Shown here one piece after another: positions 1-8,403 of a stretch of DNA of 64,000 bases; position 1 is the stretch's first letter; every line of letters begins with the position of its first letter. The notes under the pieces are model-generated. The model had not been told where the DNA came from, made no database searches, and saw only the letters and a list, made by a program, of their open reading frames with translations. A program made the position numbers and the translations under genes. The DNA comes from Acidobacteriaceae bacterium. Its GTDB lineage: Bacteria; Acidobacteriota; Terriglobia; Terriglobales; Acidobacteriaceae. The DNA is taken from the NCBI GenBank assembly GCA_003151155.1, contig PLWX01000105.1, positions 365-64,364 of the forward strand, in the 5' to 3' direction.

Positions 1-45
1 GAGCCTCTCCGTGTGCCGCAGATCACCCGAAGTCTGGTCAGATTT
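1..45 (+). ncRNA. ffs: Probable 3' end of the SRP (4.5S-type) RNA, cut by the window edge
   Basis: The first bases contain CGTGTGCCG, the conserved element that follows the tetraloop domain in bacterial SRP RNA (E. coli 4.5S RNA has GCGTGTGCCGGG). After it comes a stretch that would pair with the missing 5' half. In many bacteria ffs lies directly upstream of dnaX, which starts at 208 here. The diagnostic GGAAGGAAGCAG part would lie to the left of the window, so the call rests on a short match plus gene order. Confidence 0.5.
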
Positions 46-54
46 GGAAAAACG

Positions 55-195
55 TCCTTTGTCCTTGGTCCTTAGTCCGTTGCGTCGTTATCAATGCGTG
101 GTTGAAGTGCTGGCTCGCTACGTTCGTTGCTCGATGATTGAGCCGGAATTTTGAGTGCTTGTTCCTGCAACGGACAACTGACCAAGGACAAAGGG
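55..195. repeat. Foldback repeat upstream of dnaX, GTCCTTG/CAAGGAC family
   Basis: The left arm (55-83) is built of degenerate GTCCTTGG/GTCCTTAG words. The right arm (167-195) is its near-perfect reverse complement: about 25 of 29 bases match, and the mismatches cluster in the middle. The spacer is 83 bp. Transcribed, it would form a long hairpin in the dnaX leader. Confidence 0.8.
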
Positions 196-207
196 CGGTT
201 TTAGTTT

Positions 208-1926
208 ATGTCTTACCAAGTCATCGCTCGCAAATATCGCCCCCAGACATTCGATGACGTGGTGGGCCAGCACCTGGTAACCGACACCCTTAAAAATGCC
301 ATTTTGACGGATCGCGTCGCCCACGGGTACATCTTCTCCGGGGCGCGGGGCGTGGGAAAGACCACCACGGCGCGCATCCTGGCCAAGGCGCTCAACTGCA
401 TTACAGGCCCCACCATCACTCCGGACGGCACATGCCCATCGTGTCTGGAGATTACGGCGGGGAATTCCATAGACGTGCAGGAAATTGACGCCGCCTCCAA
501 CCGTGGCATCGATGAAATCCGTGAGCTGCGGGAGGCTGTGCGCTACCTGCCTGCGCGCGATCGCTACAAGATATTCCTCATTGACGAAGCGCACATGCTC
601 ACGACGGAAGCCTTCAACGCGCTGCTCAAGACATTGGAGGAGCCGCCGCCGCGTTCGCTTTTCATGCTGGCCACAACTGAGCCGCACAAACTGCCCCCCA
701 CCATCCAGTCGCGCTGCCAGCATTTTGCTTTTCGCCTTCTGGATTATGGGGAAATTTATGATCGAATCCGCGCCGTCGTGGCCAATGAAAAAGTCGATGC
801 CGATGAAGGCGCCGTCTCCACGCTGGCGCAAGCTGCGGAAGGCAGCATGCGCGACGCTCTCTCCCTGCTGGACCAGGTGATTGCCGCCTGCGGGGGTCAT
901 CTGGATGAGAAGCGTGTGCGCCAGGTACTGGGCGTGGTGCCCGCGGAATTGTTGGCCGATATGCTGCGAGCCGTTGATGCCGCGGACTCGCGCAAGGTTT
1001 TGGAACAAGTTGGGCAACTGGCGGCGGAGGGCTACGAACTCGCCCACTTCTGCGGTGAGCTTACGCGATACGTCCGCGACCTGATGATTGGGCGCAGTTG
1101 CGGCGGGGATAGTCCGTTGATCCAGGTTCCCACCGAACAACGCAAGCACATCAGCGAACTCGCAACACGCTTCAGCGAAGAAGACCTCTCGCGGTTTTTT
1201 AATATCCTGTTGCGGGCGGAAAGCGAGATGCGCTATGCGTTGGTCCCGCGCTTCCATTTGGAATTGGCTTTAATGAAAATGGTGCACGCTCGTCGCCTGG
1301 CCTCGCTGGAGATGCTGCTCAGCGGACTCGGCAACGTCGCACTGCCAGGCAAGGTCGCTCCAGCCCCGCGCCCCGCTGCGCCGCCGCCCACGCGCGTCGC
1401 TCCAGAACCGTCGCGCCCGGTTCGTCCCGCGAGTTTTGAAAGACCGCCAGCGGAGCAACGGCCGGCCGCGCCTGCGATTTCAGCACCCGTACCGCCGACG
1501 CCGGCACCGCGCCCGCCTGCTCCGGTGGAGACAGCAACGGCTGCTTCGTCCGCCCCGAAGGATGCCACGCTCGCCACGATCATCTCCAAGGTCTACGGCC
1601 AATCGAATTTTCTCGGCAGTTGCCTGGAGCACGTGGCTAGTTGGACCTGCGAAAATGGTGAAGCCACGTTTGTCTATTCCCAAAAGGATTCTTTTTTTGC
1701 GGAGCTGTTGAAGAACCGCGAGCAGCAAGAGACACTTCGGGCGGTGTGCGCGGAAGTGCTGGGCCAACCGTTGAAAATTTGTGTTAGACTTGAAATGCAG
1801 GAAGTTGAAGCGCGAGTGGAGCGGCCAAGCGTACGCGAACGTGCCGAGCGCGATCAGACCGTGGAAGCCTTTCGCAAGAGGTTCGATGGCACGGTGTTGG
1901 ATGTAAAGGACCTGAGCCGGGAGTGA
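208..1926 (+). CDS. dnaX: DNA polymerase III subunit gamma/tau
   Basis: This is the clamp-loader ATPase of the replicative polymerase (cytoplasm). The 572-aa protein has Walker A GARGVGKT at residues 45-52, a zinc-binding cysteine set (C64, C76, C79), Walker B DEAH at 126-129 and the sensor/arginine-finger region with SRC. A Pro/Ala-rich linker follows at about 385-445, then a C-terminal domain for polymerase contacts. The start is the ATG at 208, with no upstream in-frame alternative of interest. Its stop (TGA 1924-1926) abuts the next gene. The order dnaX-ybaB-recR is widely conserved and indicates one transcript. Confidence 0.97.
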   Translation: MSYQVIARKYRPQTFDDVVGQHLVTDTLKNAILTDRVAHGYIFSGARGVGKTTTARILAKALNCITGPTITPDGTCPSCLEITAGNSIDVQEIDAASNRGIDEIRELREAVRYLPARDRYKIFLIDEAHMLTTEAFNALLKTLEEPPPRSLFMLATTEPHKLPPTIQSRCQHFAFRLLDYGEIYDRIRAVVANEKVDADEGAVSTLAQAAEGSMRDALSLLDQVIAACGGHLDEKRVRQVLGVVPAELLADMLRAVDAADSRKVLEQVGQLAAEGYELAHFCGELTRYVRDLMIGRSCGGDSPLIQVPTEQRKHISELATRFSEEDLSRFFNILLRAESEMRYALVPRFHLELALMKMVHARRLASLEMLLSGLGNVALPGKVAPAPRPAAPPPTRVAPEPSRPVRPASFERPPAEQRPAAPAISAPVPPTPAPRPPAPVETATAASSAPKDATLATIISKVYGQSNFLGSCLEHVASWTCENGEATFVYSQKDSFFAELLKNREQQETLRAVCAEVLGQPLKICVRLEMQEVEARVERPSVRERAERDQTVEAFRKRFDGTVLDVKDLSRE

Positions 1927-1928
1927 CA

Positions 1929-2240
1929 ATGAAAAACCCACTGCAAATGCAACAGATCCTGAAACAAGTCCAGCAATTCCAGGAACAATTGCAAAAGCAA
2001 CTGGATGAGCTGGTGGTGGAAGCCACGGCGGGCGGGGGCATGGTCACCGTCAAAATGAATGGGCAGAAGCAGCTCCACGAAGTGCGCATTGATCCTGAAG
2101 TCTTTGCTTCCCAGGATCTGGAAATGTTGCAAGACCTGATTCTGGTTGCCTGCAATGAAGCCGCGAGAAGAGTGGACGAGCAGATGTCCAACCAGATGGG
2201 CAGTCTGGCCGGCGGACTCAACATTCCCGGCCTGACCTGA
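1929..2240 (+). CDS. ybaB: YbaB/EbfC family nucleoid-associated protein
   Basis: A small protein of 103 aa, usual family size. YbaB/EbfC proteins form dimers that bind DNA and are encoded between dnaX and recR in most bacteria, as here. The sequence shows the N-terminal amphipathic coiled coil rich in Gln, Lys and Glu (residues 1-30), the glycine-rich turn followed by VTVKMNGQ, and a Gly-rich C-terminus. A GTG at 1923 overlapping the dnaX stop is also possible. I chose the ATG at 1929 because GGGAG lies just upstream. Confidence 0.93.
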   Translation: MKNPLQMQQILKQVQQFQEQLQKQLDELVVEATAGGGMVTVKMNGQKQLHEVRIDPEVFASQDLEMLQDLILVACNEAARRVDEQMSNQMGSLAGGLNIPGLT

Positions 2241-2285
2241 ACCAGTCTTTGAACACGAAATCCGACAAAGCGAACCTCCACAACA

Positions 2286-2885
2286 ATGAAAGATTACGCT
2301 GAGCCATTGGCTCGCCTGATAGACGAGTTTAAACGCCTGCCCGGGATCGGGCAGAAATCCGCCCAGCGCATCGCCTTCCACCTGGAACGCGCCTCCCGCG
2401 AAGACGCGGAGCGCCTGGCCGCGGCCATCATTGACGCCAAAGACAAAATCCATCTGTGCAGCATCTGCAATAATCTCACGGAACTCGATCCCTGCGACTA
2501 CTGCACAGACACCCGTCGCACTGGTGAAATAATTTGTGTAGTGGAGACGCCCTACAACGTGATCACCGTGGAGAAGACCCGCGAGTACCACGGACAATAC
2601 CACGTCCTGCACGGCTCCCTTTCACCGCTTCAGAACATTGGACCGGACCAGTTAAAGCTCAAGAATCTGCTGGAGCGTCTGCGAGGCGGCACAGTCAAAG
2701 AGTTGATTCTTGCCACCAGCCCCACCGTGGAGGGTGAAGCCACGGCCGTCTATATTTCCCGCCTCATCAAGCCCCTGGGCGTCAAAGTAAGCCGCATTGC
2801 CATGGGAATTCCCGTGGGCTCGGAATTGGATTACGCGGACGAAGTCACCATGCTTAAAGCCATGGAAGGCCGCCGCGAGATGTAA
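2286..2885 (+). CDS. recR: Recombination mediator protein RecR
   Basis: RecR works with RecO/RecF to load RecA at single-stranded gaps. The 199-aa length is typical. The N-terminal helix-hairpin-helix region contains [15 protein letters not shown] four-cysteine zinc finger follows at C58, C61, C70 and C73 (CSIC...CDYC), then a Toprim domain with VVETPYNV and the C-terminal Walker-like end. It lies 45 bp after ybaB on the same strand. Confidence 0.97.
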   Translation: MKDYAEPLARLIDEFKRLPGIGQKSAQRIAFHLERASREDAERLAAAIIDAKDKIHLCSICNNLTELDPCDYCTDTRRTGEIICVVETPYNVITVEKTREYHGQYHVLHGSLSPLQNIGPDQLKLKNLLERLRGGTVKELILATSPTVEGEATAVYISRLIKPLGVKVSRIAMGIPVGSELDYADEVTMLKAMEGRREM

Positions 2886-3015
2886 CACTCTGTTGCTTCT
2901 CTCCCGACAATCCACATTCCGGTATCCTCTGCCCTCCGCTATAATCTAATACTTTGGCTCCCCCGCTCCTTGGGAACAGTTCAAGTGGTTTGTGTAATTC
3001 AGGATAAGGCTTCGG

Positions 3016-4779
3016 ATGTTCGCCCGCTTCCGCCCAATTCGGCCGTACCTTGCACGCTACAATAAGCGCTTCGTTGTGGGGTTCGCCTGCCTGACCGCTG
3101 GCCAGTCCATCGGCGCAGTGGTTGGACTGGTCATCAAGGCCGGAATCGACGACTTGAATGATTTGAATCTCCGGACGCATGGCGTGCTGCTTCGGCAACT
3201 GGCGATCGTGGCCGGCCTGCTGGTGGGTATATCGCTCGTCAAATCCGTCTTCCAATTCTGGGCACGCTGGATTCTCATCGGCATTTCCCGCGACGCCGAA
3301 TACGATTTGCGCAACGACTTGTTTCGCCACCTGCTGCGCCTTTCGCCGCGCTATTACACGGAACACCGCACCGGCGATCTGATGTCAAAGCTTACCAACG
3401 ACTTGACCGCCGTCCGCAACATGATCGGTCCTGGCATCATGTATTCCGCTTCCACTGTCGTGACCTGCGTCACCTCGATTGGTCTGATGATTCACCTAGA
3501 TTGGAAGCTGACGCTGATGGCGCTTGCCCCCCTGCCGCTTGTTTCCATCACCGTCAAATATTTCGGCGACAAGATTCACGAACGCTTCGAGAAAATCCAG
3601 GCGCTTTACTCCGAGCTCACGGAACGCGTGCGTGAGAACATTTCCGGGGTCCGGGTGATTCGAGCCTTCCGCCAGGAACATGCGGAGATGGCCACGTTTG
3701 ACGTGATGAACCTTGACATGGTGAAAAAGAACCGGGGGCTGATTTGGATCAGCAGCTTCCTGTGGCCGGCGATGGGCTTGATGTATGCCATTGCCATTAT
3801 GATGGTCCTGGTGATGGGTGGCTTGCACGTCGTGAAGGGAATGATCACCGTCGGTACTTTTACCGCCTTCAATTGGTATCTTTTGAATCTGATTTGGCCC
3901 ATCATCGCGTTGGGTTACGTCACCAACTTGGTGCAGCGGGGCTTGGCATCTCAGGGACGGTTGATGTCCATTTTTGACTCCAAACCCGATATCGACGACC
4001 GCGAGGTTCCAGCAGATGCCCCTACCGCCCTGGTGGGTGGTATTGAGTTTCGCAATCTGAGCTTTAGTTATAACGGTCATGCAATCCTGAAAAATATCAA
4101 CCTGCACATTCCCGCCGGCAAGACGGTTGCCGTGGTGGGAGCAACGGGCTCGGGGAAATCCACGTTGGTGAGTCTGATTCCCCGCTTGTACGACGCTCCA
4201 CCGGGAACACTGCTGATCGATGGTGTACCCATTCGCCAGATTCCGCTCCAGACACTGCGCAAGTACATCGGATTTGTGCCCCAGGAAACATTTCTGTTCA
4301 GTGAGACGATTGGCGAAAACATAAAACTCGGCGCGCCGCAGGCGTCAGACGCACAGGTGCAGCGCGCCGCGGAAATTTCCAATATTCTTCCGGAAATCAA
4401 TAGCTTCCCCAAGAAGTTTGACACCATGGTGGGGGAGAGAGGGCTTACCCTTTCCGGAGGGCAGAAGCAGCGGACGGCCATTTCCCGCGCGGTCATCCGC
4501 GATCCCCGCATTCTGATTCTCGACGATGCTCTTTCCAGCGTGGATACCTACACCGAAGAGACCATCCTGCGGCAACTCACCGGCGTGCTGGCGGGCCGCA
4601 CGACGATTCTGATTTCGCATCGCGTTTCAACCATCCAGAACGCCGACGAAATCGTGGTGCTGTACGACGGCGAAATCGCGGAGCGCGGCACCCACGCGGA
4701 ATTGCTGGCCATGAACGGCCATTACACCGCGCTGTATAACAAACAGTTGATTGAAGAAGCATTGGAGAAGGAAGCGTGA
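3016..4779 (+). CDS. ABC exporter half-transporter, degenerate-site subunit
   Basis: A 587-aa protein with six predicted membrane spans (about residues 15-310) fused to an ATPase domain, as in MsbA/BmrCD/TM287-288 type exporters. It has Walker A GATGSGKS at 375-382 and the canonical signature LSGGQ at 479-483. The Walker B end is LILDDAL, so Asp504 replaces the catalytic glutamate. The next gene has the complementary pattern (normal Glu, altered signature), which points to a heterodimer with one consensus and one degenerate ATP site. The substrate cannot be told: lipid, peptide or drug are all possible. A Shine-Dalgarno-like AGGATAAGG lies just before the ATG. A TATAAT occurs at 2940-2945 without a clear -35. 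Confidence 0.9.
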   Translation: MFARFRPIRPYLARYNKRFVVGFACLTAGQSIGAVVGLVIKAGIDDLNDLNLRTHGVLLRQLAIVAGLLVGISLVKSVFQFWARWILIGISRDAEYDLRNDLFRHLLRLSPRYYTEHRTGDLMSKLTNDLTAVRNMIGPGIMYSASTVVTCVTSIGLMIHLDWKLTLMALAPLPLVSITVKYFGDKIHERFEKIQALYSELTERVRENISGVRVIRAFRQEHAEMATFDVMNLDMVKKNRGLIWISSFLWPAMGLMYAIAIMMVLVMGGLHVVKGMITVGTFTAFNWYLLNLIWPIIALGYVTNLVQRGLASQGRLMSIFDSKPDIDDREVPADAPTALVGGIEFRNLSFSYNGHAILKNINLHIPAGKTVAVVGATGSGKSTLVSLIPRLYDAPPGTLLIDGVPIRQIPLQTLRKYIGFVPQETFLFSETIGENIKLGAPQASDAQVQRAAEISNILPEINSFPKKFDTMVGERGLTLSGGQKQRTAISRAVIRDPRILILDDALSSVDTYTEETILRQLTGVLAGRTTILISHRVSTIQNADEIVVLYDGEIAERGTHAELLAMNGHYTALYNKQLIEEALEKEA

Positions 4780-4890
4780 AGAAGGAAGACGGGAGTGGGA
4801 AGCTAGAATCTAGAAGTTAGAAGTGAGGGGATCACAAGATGCCGAGATGTTCATTCTAACTTCTAGCTTCTAACTCCTAACTCCTTCTGC
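4780..4890. repeat. Foldback repeat between the two ABC genes, AGTTAGA/TCTAACT family
   Basis: Left arm 4780-4829 carries AGCTAGAA/AGTTAGAA words and right arm 4852-4890 the complementary TTCTAACT/TTCTAGCT words, with a spacer of about 22 bp. The arms fill almost the whole gap and begin at the stop codon of the upstream gene. Confidence 0.8.
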
Positions 4891-4895
4891 ATTTT

Positions 4896-6770
4896 ATGGC
4901 TAGTCATCAAGAAGACGAAATTATCGGCAAAGCGTACGACTCGCGGCTGATGCGGCGATTGATCAAGTACCTTCGTCCGTATTGGCGCATGACGCTGTTC
5001 GCTCTGGTCACCACACTTCTTTACGGCGTGCTTCAGGCTATTCCCGCATACCTGATGAAGGTGGAAGTGGATCGCTATCTCGATCCCGTCCGCGGTCAGC
5101 ATCTTCCGCCCGTCCTCGCCAACTTCCTGAGCCATGACCCCAGGGTGGGCATCATGCAGATTGCTTTCGCCCTCTTTCTCCCCGCAGTGATGGCCAGTTT
5201 CTTGCTGGAATTTGCCCAGTCGTTCACCATGCAATTGGTGGGGCAGAAGGTGATGTACGATCTGCGGAAGGAACTTTTCCTTCACTTGCAGCGGCTGGAA
5301 ATGGCTTTCTTCGATCGCAACCCGGTGGGTAGGCTGGTGACGCGTGTCACGACGGACGTGGATGTTCTGAATGATCTCTTTGCGTCCGGTGTCGTGGCAA
5401 TCTTTGGAGATTTCTTCACCCTGCTGAGCATTATGGCGGTGATGTTGTATTTGAACTGGAGACTGGCGCTCCTCACCTTCGCCGTATTGCCGGTGATCGG
5501 GGCTGTTACCGGCGCATTCCGGCGGGCGGTTCGCGATTCCTATCGGCGGATTCGAACCGCGATTGCGCGCATCAATGCGTATTTGCAGGAGCATTTGACC
5601 GGCGTGGCGGTGTTGCAGCTTTTCAATCGCGAAGACCGCAGCTTTGACGAATTCGAAACCGCCAATCGCGCCCACATGGAGGCATACAAGGATTCCATCC
5701 TGGCTTACGGCCTCTTCTTCCCCGCCGTAGAGTTACTGGGAGTCATCGCCGTTGCGATCATCGTCTATACGAGCGGCGGCATGACTTTGCGCGGTGCCGT
5801 CACTGTGGGCACCGCTATCGCCTTCATTCAATACTCTCAGCGCTTCTTCCGTCCCATTCAAGATTTGAGCGACAAGTACAACCTATTGCAGGCGGCCATG
5901 GCGAGTTCGGAACGGATCTTCAAGTTGCTGGATACGCCCGTGACCATCGTCGACCCGCCGCATCCCCAGCCCCTCCCGTATCCACGGGGGCAGGTGGCAT
6001 TCAATAAGGTCGGGTTCGCCTACAAGGACGGCCACAAGGTTCTGGATAACATCAGCTTCGCCATCGAGCCGGGCGAAACCGTCGCCGTCGTGGGCCACAC
6101 GGGCGCCGGAAAAACCACGCTCACCAATTTGCTATTGCGCTTTTACGACGTTCAGGAAGGCAGCATCACGTTTGACGGCATTGATATCCGCGAATTGCGG
6201 CTGGATGATTTACGCAAGAATTTCGGCATCGTGTTGCAAGACGCGTTCCTTTTCTCCGGAACCATTGCCAGCAACATTCGCCTGGGGACCGAAAGCATTA
6301 CGGATGCGCAGGTGCGCTCGGCGGCTCAGCAGGTGAACCTGCAGGAGTTTATTGAAAGCCTGCCCGCGGGGTTTGATGAGCCCGTCAAGGAGCGGGGAGC
6401 AACGCTCTCCGTGGGTCAAAAACAGTTGCTGTCGTTCGCCCGCGCCCTGGCCCACAATCCGCGCATTCTGGTTCTCGACGAGGCCACGTCCAGCGTCGAT
6501 CCTGAAACCGAACACTTGCTGCGGGAGGGGATGAGGTGCCTCATTGAAAATCGCACCTCCCTGGTCATCGCCCACCGGCTTTCCACCATTCAGAATGCCA
6601 GCAAGATTGTGGTGATGCACAAGGGACGCGTGCGCGAAGTGGGCACGCATCAGGACTTGCTCGATCAACGCGGAATATATTTCAAACTTTATCAGCTTCA
6701 ATACAAGGACCAGGATATTCCAGCAGCACGGTTTGCAGCCGAGACGGAACCATTGCCAGAACGCTCGTAA
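4896..6770 (+). CDS. ABC exporter half-transporter, catalytic-site subunit
   Basis: A 624-aa protein with six membrane spans followed by an ATPase domain. It has Walker A GHTGAGKT at 400-407, an altered signature LSVGQ at 504-508 (Gly to Val) and Walker B LVLDEAT with the catalytic Glu529 intact. Paired with the preceding protein, its Walker A/B plus the partner's LSGGQ make a working ATP site. The other site combines the partner's Asp with this LSVGQ and should be inactive. Heterodimeric exporters such as TM287/288 and BmrCD have this arrangement. The start is the ATG at 4896, just after the right arm of the foldback, without a strong Shine-Dalgarno. Confidence 0.92.
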   Translation: MASHQEDEIIGKAYDSRLMRRLIKYLRPYWRMTLFALVTTLLYGVLQAIPAYLMKVEVDRYLDPVRGQHLPPVLANFLSHDPRVGIMQIAFALFLPAVMASFLLEFAQSFTMQLVGQKVMYDLRKELFLHLQRLEMAFFDRNPVGRLVTRVTTDVDVLNDLFASGVVAIFGDFFTLLSIMAVMLYLNWRLALLTFAVLPVIGAVTGAFRRAVRDSYRRIRTAIARINAYLQEHLTGVAVLQLFNREDRSFDEFETANRAHMEAYKDSILAYGLFFPAVELLGVIAVAIIVYTSGGMTLRGAVTVGTAIAFIQYSQRFFRPIQDLSDKYNLLQAAMASSERIFKLLDTPVTIVDPPHPQPLPYPRGQVAFNKVGFAYKDGHKVLDNISFAIEPGETVAVVGHTGAGKTTLTNLLLRFYDVQEGSITFDGIDIRELRLDDLRKNFGIVLQDAFLFSGTIASNIRLGTESITDAQVRSAAQQVNLQEFIESLPAGFDEPVKERGATLSVGQKQLLSFARALAHNPRILVLDEATSSVDPETEHLLREGMRCLIENRTSLVIAHRLSTIQNASKIVVMHKGRVREVGTHQDLLDQRGIYFKLYQLQYKDQDIPAARFAAETEPLPERS

Positions 6771-6780
6771 TCGACTGCAT

Positions 6781-6940
6781 ACGGGAAACGGGACAAGGGA
6801 CAAGGGACGGGGCAAGGGACAAGAAATATGGACTGATTTTGCTCCAAGATCCATGTGACCGTTGAATTTCGGAAAACAGTGTTTCAGGCGAAACCCGTGC
6901 CGTCTAACCCGTGTCCCTTGACCCGTGATCCCTTGTCCCC
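6781..6940. repeat. Foldback repeat upstream of lpxB, GGGACAAG/CTTGTCCC family
   Basis: Left arm 6781-6827 is a run of GGGACAAG-like words. Right arm 6891-6940 is made of the complementary words CCCGTGTCCCTTG and CCCTTGTCCCC. The spacer is about 63 bp and the lpxB start lies 13 bp after the right arm. Confidence 0.8.
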
Positions 6941-6953
6941 TAGTTCGAGAACT

Positions 6954-8144
6954 ATGCCTCAACTTTCCATCATGATCGTAGCGGGAGAGCGCTCCGGGGA
7001 CGTCTACGGAGCGGGTCTGGCGCAGGCGCTTCAGGCACGGCTGCCGGGCGTGGAAGTCTTCGGAGCCGGCGGCGATGCCATGCGTCAGGCGGGTGTAGAT
7101 ACCACGGTGGACTCGCATGAGATTGCCATTGCCGGCATCACGGAAATCGTCGAAGGTTATCCGCGCGTCTTTCGAGCCTTCCACCGGCTCGTTGGTGAAG
7201 CGGATCGCCGCCACCCGCAACTTGCCATCCTCATCGATTTTCCGGATTTCAACCTACGTTTGGCTCGGCAGCTCAAGAAGCGGCGAATACCGGTGGTCTA
7301 CTTCGTCAGCCCCCAGGTTTGGGCGTGGCGCAAGGGTCGAGTGAAGACACTTAAGAAACGCATCGCGAAGATGATCGTCATCTTCGATTTCGAGGAGGAG
7401 ATATACCGGCAGGCGGGCGTACCGGTGGAGTACGTCGGTCACCCGCTGGTGGATGTGGTGCGTCCGACTCTGACGCGCGAGGAATTTTTCGCCAAAGCAG
7501 AACTGGATCCATCCGTCCAGACCATTGCCCTTTTACCCGGCAGCCGCCAGAAGGAAGTTTCGGTCAATTTGCCCATAATTTTAGACGCGGCCAAACGCCT
7601 AAGCTTGAACCGAAAGCTACAATTTGTCATCCCCGTGGCGCCTACGATTCAGCAGAAGTGGCTGGAAAGCACCATTCCCCGGTCTTCCGCGAGCCCGGTC
7701 AGGATCCGCACGGCAATGCACGCAACTTACGACGCGTTGCAATACTCCGAGGTTGCAGTGGTCACGAGTGGAACAGCCACGCTGGAGGCGGCAATGTGTG
7801 AGCGCCCCATGGTGATGGTCTACCGCGTCTCCGCCTTTACCTGGCTGGTGGGAAAGCTTCTGGTTAAGGTCCCCTATTTCAGCATTGTGAATATCCTGGC
7901 AAAGCGGGAGCTTGTGCCCGAACTGATGCAAGAAGATTTCACTGCCGCCAACGTGGCTGCACGGGTAGAATATTTGCTGGACCATCCGGAGGCGCGTGCA
8001 GAGATGGTCCGGGGATTTCAAGCCTTGAAAGCACGGCTCGGGCAGAGCGGGGCAATCGAACGTGCCGCGGATTCGATGGTGGAGGTACTCAACTCTTTTC
8101 AGGCGACCCAAAAGGCCGCTCAAGCGGCTGTGCCGGTGAAATAG
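6954..8144 (+). CDS. lpxB: Lipid-A-disaccharide synthase
   Basis: LpxB is the glycosyltransferase that joins UDP-2,3-diacylglucosamine and lipid X to lipid A disaccharide at the inner membrane, so the organism probably makes lipopolysaccharide. The 396-aa protein starts with the family N-terminus IMIVAGERSGDVYGAGL and carries FPDFN, VSPQVWAW, LLPGSR and TSGTATLE motifs in family order. A longer frame opens at 6855, but those 33 codons are only foldback sequence, so I chose the ATG at 6954. No other lipid A gene is adjacent. Confidence 0.94.
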   Translation: MPQLSIMIVAGERSGDVYGAGLAQALQARLPGVEVFGAGGDAMRQAGVDTTVDSHEIAIAGITEIVEGYPRVFRAFHRLVGEADRRHPQLAILIDFPDFNLRLARQLKKRRIPVVYFVSPQVWAWRKGRVKTLKKRIAKMIVIFDFEEEIYRQAGVPVEYVGHPLVDVVRPTLTREEFFAKAELDPSVQTIALLPGSRQKEVSVNLPIILDAAKRLSLNRKLQFVIPVAPTIQQKWLESTIPRSSASPVRIRTAMHATYDALQYSEVAVVTSGTATLEAAMCERPMVMVYRVSAFTWLVGKLLVKVPYFSIVNILAKRELVPELMQEDFTAANVAARVEYLLDHPEARAEMVRGFQALKARLGQSGAIERAADSMVEVLNSFQATQKAAQAAVPVK

Positions 8145-8403
8145 ATTTGGGCGGCAAGCAACGCGGAAGCCAGCCGATACAATCCTATCAGAGGGTTGCA
8201 TTGCCTGTTGGGCGCAGGGCGGCCATCCATCGCGCGCCCCTGAAACGGCGGGAAAAGTGAGGAGTCGAAACTCGGTAACGCGGCAGGGTCAGGCAAATCG
8301 GCTTGCCGATCCCGTGGTGTGGTCCCGACTAAGGGTGCGTTAGCGTCCGAGCGTCCATACCCACGCCAGGCGCACACCAGCACGATTGCAAGGGGAGCCA
8401 AGA

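Noticed and set aside
118-1257. Long open frame opposite dnaX
   Set aside because: It lies antisense to a certain gene and has no family similarity; such frames are common in G+C-rich DNA.
1691-1699. Run of seven T in dnaX as a possible programmed slippage site for a gamma form
   Set aside because: It lies too near the C-terminus and lacks the stem or the longer run known from Thermus or E. coli sites.
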